From: CAG-411 sp050875145
GTDB lineage: Bacteria; Bacillota; Clostridia; Lachnospirales; Lachnospiraceae
Reading direction: 5' to 3'
Assembly: GCA_050875145.1 (NCBI GenBank)
Contig: JBNMLH010000012.1
Location: 1 to 64,000, forward strand
DNA length: 64,000 nt
Shown here: piece after piece, positions 58,365 to 64,000 of the stretch
Layout: each line of letters begins with the position of its first letter
Numbering within the stretch: the first letter of the stretch is position 1
Notes under the pieces: generated by a model
The model's input: the letters and a program-made list of their open reading frames with translations, nothing else
Databases searched by the model: none
Told to the model about the DNA's origin: nothing
Program-made: the position numbers and the translations under genes

Positions 58365-61300
58365 TTAATATTTGCCTTTTAATAATTTTACATAGTAATT
58401 TTTTGTTCCACTTGGTATTTTAAATTGTCGTTTAGAAGCATTTTGTTTAAATGCTGCGCTTCCTACTCTTTTTAATTTTTTAGCAGATTTAAGATTTACA
58501 AGCCTCAATTTTTTACAATTATAAAAACATTTTGAACCAATCGTAGTTACTTTTTTTCCGATAGTAACAGAGGTAATATTTTTACAACCATAGAAAGCAC
58601 TGTCGGCTACAAAGCTGATATCTCCTGCAAGAGAAACGGAACCTCTTAATGCATTACAATTTTTAAAGGCGTTTTTCTGGATACTGACAACCTTACAAGT
58701 GTATCCGTTAATTTTAACAGATGATTTCACCGAAATGCTCTTTGCTGATTTTTTATATCCTACAATACAAACCTTTGCCGACTTTTTACTTACACTAAGG
58801 ACTTTATACACAACATTGTTGACGGTGTATGATTTGCCTTTCGTAATTTTTTTGGCAGAAGGCTTAGGTGTATTTGTTGGTTTAACAACTGGTGTTGCAG
58901 TTGGTACGGTAGGAGTTGTTGGTGCTTCTGTGGTAGTACCATCCTGAGGAACATCTGGGCTCACAATTATGATAGGAGTTGATGTTGGCGTAGCGGATGG
59001 TGGGGCAGTTACAGATGGAGTGGTGCTTGGGGGAACCGTTGCCGGATCATCTGTTTTTGAGCCTGTTCCACAAATTGTAATTGTCTTTACAAAGGTGTCA
59101 TTATAAATGACAGTAATTACGTTTAAAGAGTCTGTCAATATGCTTTTTGAAAAAGTAAGTGCATTCAACAATTCAGGATTATCTTTGGAATTTAATACTT
59201 TTTGTGAAAGAAGGGAAACTTCTATATAAAAATCACTGGCATTAAATATGGTACCAATAGTAGTATCTCCATTATATTGTATCGTCTTTAGTTCTGATAC
59301 ATCATCCTTTAAACCTGGTACTACAATTGGTGCTTCTGCGGCAATACCTTTATAAAAGACAGAAACTGAATTATCTTGGTTTGCTACAATTTGATATTGA
59401 TCAAAAGTAATACTTTCATGGTCGGTTATGATAATTCCTGTTGAAGAATTTTCCTTGTAAATGGTAATTGTTACATCTTCAGGATTAATAGCACAGTTTT
59501 CATAAACTCCTGTTCCGGTATAAGTTGCTTCTACTTTGGTAATTGTATTTTCTGTACCTGTAATGGTAAGAATGTCATTCATGGTACAACCATTGTAACG
59601 GATGGAGATTTTGTTTTCGCCAAGCTTGATTGGTACTTCCTGTGTTTCCTGACCATTTACAACAAATGAAAAGCCTTCCGTTACCTGTTCCACAACAGGT
59701 GTGTTCGGATTTGCATAAGTAACAGAGGATAAAACCACATCAGATGTATGTAAAATACTATCTTCAGGAAGTGTTGCCTTTGTTGCGGCTGCATTGAAAC
59801 TAACTATCTGATCTGGATAACCATAAGCAATAAAACTTTTCGTAACAGTTTTATCTTCGGAAACTTTGGAAGAAATACGAATGGTTGTTTCTGCACTTAC
59901 GACTTTTGGATTATCAATTTCATATTGATCATCCGTCAATATCTCAGTTTTACCATTGTCAAATTTTGCAGTAACAATTAACATATCCTTCGTTACTTCG
60001 TCGCCAAGCGTTAAATTCAATTTGTCTCCTGTCTTTGGTTGAATAGAGGTAATTTCCTGTACTGCATTTTTCTGAACTCTAATCTTAAATGGATGTTTTA
60101 CACCGCCCACTTCCAATAAAAATTCGTGTGTGCCTGCTGTTAATGATACAGTGGAAGTGTTACAAGGTGTGTAGTAACTTCCATTATACTTGTAGGCATA
60201 AAGTTCTTTGGTAGAAGCGGTTACGGTATCATTTTTTTCTAGTATACGATAGTTATAATTTGTAGATACCTTACTTCCTGTTATGATGGAAAGTTTGAAT
60301 TTACTTCCATCGGTTACAGGTGGATTGATGGCATCTTTTTCATAGGTTGCATAAACCGAAATATTTGCATCAGAAGCAAAATCGTAAGATACTGTTTTTT
60401 CGTCTTCACCTAAATAAATAATTGTATTTTTAATTTCGTAGTCTAAAGTATCTGCATTAGAAACATAATTATGATAATTGCAGGACTTATTTTTCATCCA
60501 AGATTGATACATTTCGTATGCGGAAAGCAAGTTTCCATCATCATCATAGGCAAGTGCACCACCGTATCCATATACGTTTGTTTTTTCCCCATCACAACGA
60601 TTGTAATCAGAACCTCCAATATATTTAAAGTCAGGATGTAAAAAGTAAATAGCATCACAATTTAGAGAAGTCGTGGAATCATCACCAAGAGGGAAGTGAT
60701 TTAATTCCATTGTCTGACCAGTTGCTCCTGAGGTGTTTTTATAATTAAAGAAAATATTGTGAACTGTCGTTTCGTAGCCAAGACGATCGCCTTCTTTTTC
60801 ATAACTGACAAATTCACGGTCTCCACGATTATCTATATTAAAGTATAAATTTGCTATTCCAACATGATAAAGAGCATAGTTTCCAAATGTACATTTGTTG
60901 TTAATGGTGAAATTAGTAATAACAGAATAGTCCCTAGAGAAGGAGTAAATCGCGTATTGTTCAAATGTAGTAGTCAAAGTTTCGTTCAAAGAACCATTTA
61001 TGTTAAGGTTGGTTATAACCGCAGTATTTTCAGAACAATAGATGGCTTTTTTATCAAAGGTAGTAGCTGCATTTACATTTAGATTCTTTATGGTTGCATT
61101 TTCTAAAAATGAGTTTGAAAGAGAATTTCCAGATCCATTTAAATTTAAATCAGTTAAACTACATTCAGAGAAGACGGTATTTACATTTGTAACAGTCCCG
61201 TTGAAAGTTACATTTGCCGAAGTCGCTGTAGAAAATGTAGTAGAAGTAAAATTGTTTGCATCTTTAAAAGTAACATCATTATTGAATTTTACCATATTTA

Positions 61301-61937
61301 ATTTTGGACAATTTGAGAAATTGTAACCGCTATCACTGCCGCCTGTGAAAGTAACTGAACCTGTAAAGGTAATGTTTTCCAAATTTTCGCAGTTTCTAAA
61401 TACACTTCCTTGTATTGTAATGGATTTGGCTTTAATTGTGACATTTTTTAAAGCTGACATAGATGAAAAACAACGAGTGGATAAGGTAATTTCATTTTCA
61501 GTATCAATCGTAATTTCTTCAATAGAGGTATTTTCGCTCAAGTAATTAGCAGGAATTGTTTTGTAATCATCTCCTATAATAATTCTTTTTGCCTTATTAA
61601 AACATTCTTTATTATTTTGAGATAGAGCTAATGTACCATCGTAGCTGCCACCGTTTGCTAGTGCTGTTCCATTTACTCCTGCTTTAAAATCCGCAAAGGA
61701 TGGGAAATATACATTACCATCATGGGATTGTACGGCAGATAGTGTGAGAGATGGACTGGTCGATGTGTAAGTATTTGCAACGGCTGACCAACTATTATCC
61801 TTATATGTAAACTGTGTTGTCGAAATATAAGAAGTTGCTTTTACGATATAGGAAGATGGAAAGCAAAGAGAAAAAAATGTGCAAAATACCAATAACAAAG
61901 ACAAGAGTCTCTTTGGTTCTAATTTAATAACCTTCAT
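58365..61937 (-). CDS. Secreted LRR-type surface protein with Thr/Pro-rich linker (1190 aa)
   Basis: A signal peptide (residues about 1-35) is followed by BspA-like leucine-rich repeats (about 95-330; NTSIEEITID, CENLENITFTGSVTF). A long region with Ig-like segments (about 620-950) follows, then a Thr/Pro-rich linker (about 965-1030). The last ~160 residues hold a second LRR block (KNAFKNCNALRGSVSLAG, FYGCKNITSVTIGKKVTTIG). Such proteins usually bind host or bacterial surfaces. The C-terminus differs from that of the 5046 protein. No LPXTG is present. ATG 61937 has AAGGAG upstream. Confidence 0.85.
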   Translation of the reverse strand: MKVIKLEPKRLLSLLLVFCTFFSLCFPSSYIVKATSYISTTQFTYKDNSWSAVANTYTSTSPSLTLSAVQSHDGNVYFPSFADFKAGVNGTALANGGSYDGTLALSQNNKECFNKAKRIIIGDDYKTIPANYLSENTSIEEITIDTENEITLSTRCFSSMSALKNVTIKAKSITIQGSVFRNCENLENITFTGSVTFTGGSDSGYNFSNCPKLNMVKFNNDVTFKDANNFTSTTFSTATSANVTFNGTVTNVNTVFSECSLTDLNLNGSGNSLSNSFLENATIKNLNVNAATTFDKKAIYCSENTAVITNLNINGSLNETLTTTFEQYAIYSFSRDYSVITNFTINNKCTFGNYALYHVGIANLYFNIDNRGDREFVSYEKEGDRLGYETTVHNIFFNYKNTSGATGQTMELNHFPLGDDSTTSLNCDAIYFLHPDFKYIGGSDYNRCDGEKTNVYGYGGALAYDDDGNLLSAYEMYQSWMKNKSCNYHNYVSNADTLDYEIKNTIIYLGEDEKTVSYDFASDANISVYATYEKDAINPPVTDGSKFKLSIITGSKVSTNYNYRILEKNDTVTASTKELYAYKYNGSYYTPCNTSTVSLTAGTHEFLLEVGGVKHPFKIRVQKNAVQEITSIQPKTGDKLNLTLGDEVTKDMLIVTAKFDNGKTEILTDDQYEIDNPKVVSAETTIRISSKVSEDKTVTKSFIAYGYPDQIVSFNAAATKATLPEDSILHTSDVVLSSVTYANPNTPVVEQVTEGFSFVVNGQETQEVPIKLGENKISIRYNGCTMNDILTITGTENTITKVEATYTGTGVYENCAINPEDVTITIYKENSSTGIIITDHESITFDQYQIVANQDNSVSVFYKGIAAEAPIVVPGLKDDVSELKTIQYNGDTTIGTIFNASDFYIEVSLLSQKVLNSKDNPELLNALTFSKSILTDSLNVITVIYNDTFVKTITICGTGSKTDDPATVPPSTTPSVTAPPSATPTSTPIIIVSPDVPQDGTTTEAPTTPTVPTATPVVKPTNTPKPSAKKITKGKSYTVNNVVYKVLSVSKKSAKVCIVGYKKSAKSISVKSSVKINGYTCKVVSIQKNAFKNCNALRGSVSLAGDISFVADSAFYGCKNITSVTIGKKVTTIGSKCFYNCKKLRLVNLKSAKKLKRVGSAAFKQNASKRQFKIPSGTKNYYVKLLKGKY

Positions 61938-62001
61938 ATTAATTAACGCTCCTTAAAAATTCTTATGTATACAGGGTTTCATTCATTATCTTTATTTCAT
62001 A

Positions 62002-62030
62002 ATTATAACATTTGTTACAAGAACAGGCAA
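62002..62030 (-). promoter_or_regulatory. Promoter of the LRR surface-protein gene
   Basis: On the minus strand, TTGCCT (62030-62025) and TATAAT (62007-62002) are 17 nt apart, about 65 nt before ATG 61937. Confidence 0.7.
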
Positions 62031-62065
62031 TAATTGTGTAAAAAAAACGTAACAATATATGGGAG

Positions 62066-62092
62066 AAAAAATGGTGAAATATTCCATTTTTT
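62066..62092. other. Terminator-like hairpin between divergent genes
   Basis: AAAAAATGG and CCATTTTTT pair over 9 bp with a 9-nt loop; both strands end in T-runs. It lies upstream of both flanking promoters, an odd place for a terminator of either gene, and could insulate them. Confidence 0.5.
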
Positions 62093-62210
62093 TAGTCAAA
62101 GTCAATAAAAAATACAAAAAAACGCAAGAAAAAAAGAAAGTTCATAAAAAGTACAAAAAAAAGGAATAATGTATAAAAGAAAGTTAGCTAATTAAATGGA
62201 AGAAGAGAAG

Positions 62211-62299
62211 AGCCATCATTAGTGGAATGAGGACGGAAATAAGTTGAATTAGAGATTTGACTTATCGTATGTGTTCAGAACATTATGGTGGCTTTTTTT
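62211..62299 (+). ncRNA. Candidate small RNA or attenuator ending in a terminator
   Basis: AGCCATCAT (62211-62219) pairs with ATGGTGGCT (62285-62293), followed by TTTTTTT. The 65-nt interior has a further AAGT..ACTT hairpin (about 62241-62262) and does not look coding. A promoter is not clear; GTATAAAAG near 62171 is possible. The mutY promoter lies downstream, so this transcript would end before mutY. Confidence 0.45.
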
Positions 62300-62322
62300 C
62301 TGTTTTTTATAGATTTTTCCAG

Positions 62323-62351
62323 TTGGAGGAAAGAAAAGATTATAGTATAAT
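62323..62351 (+). promoter_or_regulatory. Promoter of mutY
   Basis: TTGGAG (62323-62328) and TATAAT (62346-62351) are 17 nt apart, giving a leader of about 78 nt. Confidence 0.65.
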
Positions 62352-62435
62352 GGTGCCAGAGTCAAAAGCTTAAAGAGGCTTAACTCTAACGTCTGTAAAA
62401 GTTTAAAAGCAGGATAGATCAAAAAGGTGAATGAT

Positions 62436-63476
62436 ATGTATGACTATAACAAAATAGTAGAGGATTTATTAAAATGGTATGATGTTCATGCCAGAGACTT
62501 GCCATGGAGAAATGAACCAAAACCTTATTATGTATGGGTATCCGAAATTATGCTACAGCAAACCAGAGTAGAAGCGGTAAAAGGATACTTTACAAGATTT
62601 ATAGAGGCGTTACCCAATATTAAATCATTGGCGAATGCACCAGAGGAACAGCTTTTGAAGTTATGGGAAGGTCTGGGATATTATAACCGCGTACGAAATT
62701 TGCAGAAAGCAGCAATTACTGTGATGGAGGAGTTTCATGGGGAATTGCCTGCAGATTATAAAGAGCTGTTGACATTAAAGGGAATAGGAACTTATACAGC
62801 AGGTGCCATCGCATCTATTGCATATGGGATACGAGTTCCTGCGGTAGATGGCAACGTGCTTCGTGTAATGAAACGATTGGCTGGAAGTTATGATGATATT
62901 ATGAAGGCTAGTGTCAAAAAAGAAATGGAACAAATATTGGGTAGTGTGGTGCCAGTTCGTGCAGGCGCATTTAATCAGGCAATTATGGATTTGGGTGCTT
63001 TAGTGTGTATTCCTAATGGAATGCCACTTTGTGAACAATGTCCACTTGCAAAATATTGTATTGCAAAAGAAAAAGGAATCCAGTTGGAATTACCGGTAAA
63101 GACAAAGAAAAAATCCAGAAGAATCGAAGAAAAAACAGTTCTTTTATTGGAATATCAAGGAAAGTATGCTATTCAAAAAAGAGCAAATAAGGGATTGTTA
63201 GCCGGGCTTTGGGAACTGCCCAGTGTAGAAGGAAAATATAGTGAGCAGGAAATTCGTGATATCTTAAAAGAAGAAAACAAACAGGCGGATATCTATGGAT
63301 TAGGACCGGGACAGCATATTTTTTCTCATATTGAGTGGTCCATGGTAGGTTATCATATTATATTGGAGAAACCTATGGAGGAGGATGACTATATATGGGC
63401 AACGAAACAGGAATTACAGGACACGTATGCGATTCCGACTGCATTTTCTATTTATCTTAAAGGTTGCATTTCTTAA
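62436..63476 (+). CDS. mutY: A/G-specific adenine DNA glycosylase MutY
   Basis: The 346-aa protein has the catalytic SEIMLQQTRVEAV, the helix-hairpin-helix LKGIGTYTAGAIASIAYG with Asp in VPAVDGNVLRV, and four Fe-S cysteines with the usual C-X6-C-X2-C-X5-C spacing (CIPNGMPLCEQCPLAKYC). The C-terminal ~120 residues are the Nudix-like 8-oxoG recognition domain. It removes adenine mispaired with 8-oxoguanine. ATG 62436 is chosen: AAAGGTGA is 5-6 nt upstream. The GTG at 62427 overlaps that SD. Confidence 0.95.
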   Translation: MYDYNKIVEDLLKWYDVHARDLPWRNEPKPYYVWVSEIMLQQTRVEAVKGYFTRFIEALPNIKSLANAPEEQLLKLWEGLGYYNRVRNLQKAAITVMEEFHGELPADYKELLTLKGIGTYTAGAIASIAYGIRVPAVDGNVLRVMKRLAGSYDDIMKASVKKEMEQILGSVVPVRAGAFNQAIMDLGALVCIPNGMPLCEQCPLAKYCIAKEKGIQLELPVKTKKKSRRIEEKTVLLLEYQGKYAIQKRANKGLLAGLWELPSVEGKYSEQEIRDILKEENKQADIYGLGPGQHIFSHIEWSMVGYHIILEKPMEEDDYIWATKQELQDTYAIPTAFSIYLKGCIS

Positions 63477-63492
63477 CAAGAATTGTTATAGT
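63464..63492 (+). promoter_or_regulatory. Promoter of the GntR-clpC operon
   Basis: TTGCAT (63464-63469) and TATAGT (63487-63492) are 17 nt apart. The -35 box lies inside the 3' end of mutY, and the -10 box overlaps the left arm of the palindrome at 63487-63510. Confidence 0.7.
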
Positions 63493-63510
63493 TATAGTAG
63501 AATAACTATA
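63487..63510 (+). promoter_or_regulatory. Palindromic operator, probably for the GntR regulator
   Basis: TATAGTTAT and ATAACTATA are perfect 9-nt arms separated by 6 nt. The site covers the -10 box and the start region, 17 nt before ATG 63527. Binding by GntR would block its own transcription and that of clpC. Autorepression is inferred. Confidence 0.65.
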
Positions 63511-63526
63511 TCAGGAGGTGGTATGC

Positions 63527-63901
63527 ATGATAATACGTGTAGATTTTAACAGTTCAGAGGCATTGTATATGCAATTATGCAGGCAGATTATTATCGGCAT
63601 TGCCAATGAGGAGATAAAAGAAGGAGATAATCTTCCGTCTGTAAGGGATCTGGCAGAGGAGATAGGAATCAATATGCATACAGTAAATAAAGCCTATTCT
63701 ATTCTTCGCCAGGAAGGATATTTAAAAGTAGATAGACGACATGGTGCGATTATTGCCATAGAAGTAGATAATACAAAAGCACAGATGGAACTTGCAGAGG
63801 AATTGAAATTATCTCTGGCAAAGGCAATATCAAAAGGTGTGCCAAGAGAGGATGCGCTAGAGATGGTCAATGAAATTTATGATATATATCAGGGAAGATA
63901 A
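63527..63901 (+). CDS. GntR-family transcriptional regulator, YtrA-like (124 aa)
   Basis: The short protein has the winged HTH of the GntR family at about residues 10-75 (ALYMQLCRQIIIGIANEEIK, LPSVRDLAEEIGINMHTVNK, GYLKVDRRHGAII). A ~40-residue helical C-terminus follows instead of a large effector domain. That is the YtrA type. Start ATG 63527 has AGGAGG 8 nt upstream. It is followed after 15 nt by a clpC-like gene. This is the place CtsR holds in B. subtilis, so it may control that Clp ATPase. Confidence 0.88.
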   Translation: MIIRVDFNSSEALYMQLCRQIIIGIANEEIKEGDNLPSVRDLAEEIGINMHTVNKAYSILRQEGYLKVDRRHGAIIAIEVDNTKAQMELAEELKLSLAKAISKGVPREDALEMVNEIYDIYQGR

Positions 63902-63916
63902 TACGGGAGGTAGTTT

Positions 63917-64000
63917 ATGAGAGAAAAATACACAGCCGATGCCAAAGAAGCATTGGTTTTGGCTGAAAAGGCAGCTAGTCAGGCTGGTTGTAGCTATGTG
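63917..64000 (+). CDS. clpC: ClpC-like Clp ATPase, 5' end only (partial)
   Basis: The first 28 codons (MREKYTADAKEALVLAEKAA, then SQAGCSYV) match the start of the N-terminal Clp repeat of ClpC/ClpA ATPases (FTxxAxxALxxAxxxAxxxGxxYVGTEH). It starts at ATG 63917 after GGGAGG and runs off the window. With ClpP it would degrade damaged or regulatory proteins. Its assignment rests on a short stretch. Confidence 0.75.
   Translation, partial: MREKYTADAKEALVLAEKAASQAGCSYV

Larger units (their letters stand above)
61938..62435. other. Intergenic region with structured RNA candidates
   Basis: It holds the promoter of the minus-strand LRR gene, two hairpins and the promoter of mutY, listed separately. 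Between 62095 and 62165 is an A-rich stretch with repeated TACAAAAAAA-like pieces. No ORF is supported. Confidence 0.55.

Noticed and set aside
62095..62170. A-rich repeated pieces as a CRISPR array
   Set aside because: The repeats are short, low-complexity and unevenly spaced, with no spacers or cas genes.

Overview
The window looks like a chromosomal segment of a low-GC, spore-forming Gram-positive anaerobe of the Clostridia, most probably a Lachnospiraceae member. The evidence is the AT-rich codon use, strong AGGAGG ribosome-binding sites, the complete S10-spc-alpha ribosomal cluster with map, a KOW protein and infA inserted, a long form of L17, BspA-like leucine-rich-repeat surface proteins with Lachnospiraceae-type C-termini, and a promoter matching the sporulation sigma-K consensus. 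The assignment is inferred from gene content; no marker gene is complete enough here to name a genus.

Layout. Positions 1-600 hold the 3' end of a 23S rRNA gene and tRNA-Asn, tRNA-Glu and tRNA-Cys, with no 5S gene between them. Positions 859-8631 are accessory: an orphan double-HTH regulator, a secreted protein broken by an amber codon, a large secreted LRR protein and the decayed tail of a third paralogue. Positions 8686-12571 (minus strand) carry a four-gene membrane-stress operon like Bacillus subtilis ydjFGHI (PspA, zinc-ribbon membrane protein, TPM protein, SPFH protein). Positions 13116-31218 run from a methyltransferase into rpsJ-secY, then adk-map-KOW-infA, then rpmJ-rpsM-rpsK-rpsD-rpoA-rplQ, with several structured leaders and spacers. 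Positions 31424-35900 hold the ECF transporter energy module, truA and uppP.

Positions 36095-38784 hold a HAD phosphatase, a type I glutamine-synthetase homologue whose metal-binding residues are largely replaced, and an ANTAR RNA-binding regulator with a receiver-like domain lacking its phosphoacceptor. This is the best candidate in the window for an unusual regulatory module. Positions 38883-49608 hold a proline/cysteine-rich probable spore protein, a methyltransferase, a secreted protein with a degenerate C39-like tail, a cobalamin-dependent methionine synthase, two family 2 glycosyltransferases, an LCP-family ligase and a small unknown. Positions 49763-51384 are ilvN-ilvC. Positions 51697-55403 encode two L,D-transpeptidases, and 55591-58291 a PP2C phosphatase, a Ser/Thr kinase and a small membrane protein. 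A large LRR surface protein lies on the minus strand (58365-61937). The window ends with mutY, a GntR regulator with an apparent operator on its own promoter, and the first codons of a clpC-like gene.

Most operons are bounded by clear intrinsic terminators and sigma-A-type promoters, which are listed separately. Coordinates of start codons were chosen from ribosome-binding-site spacing and family N-termini. Names rest on motifs and gene order read by eye, not on database searches.
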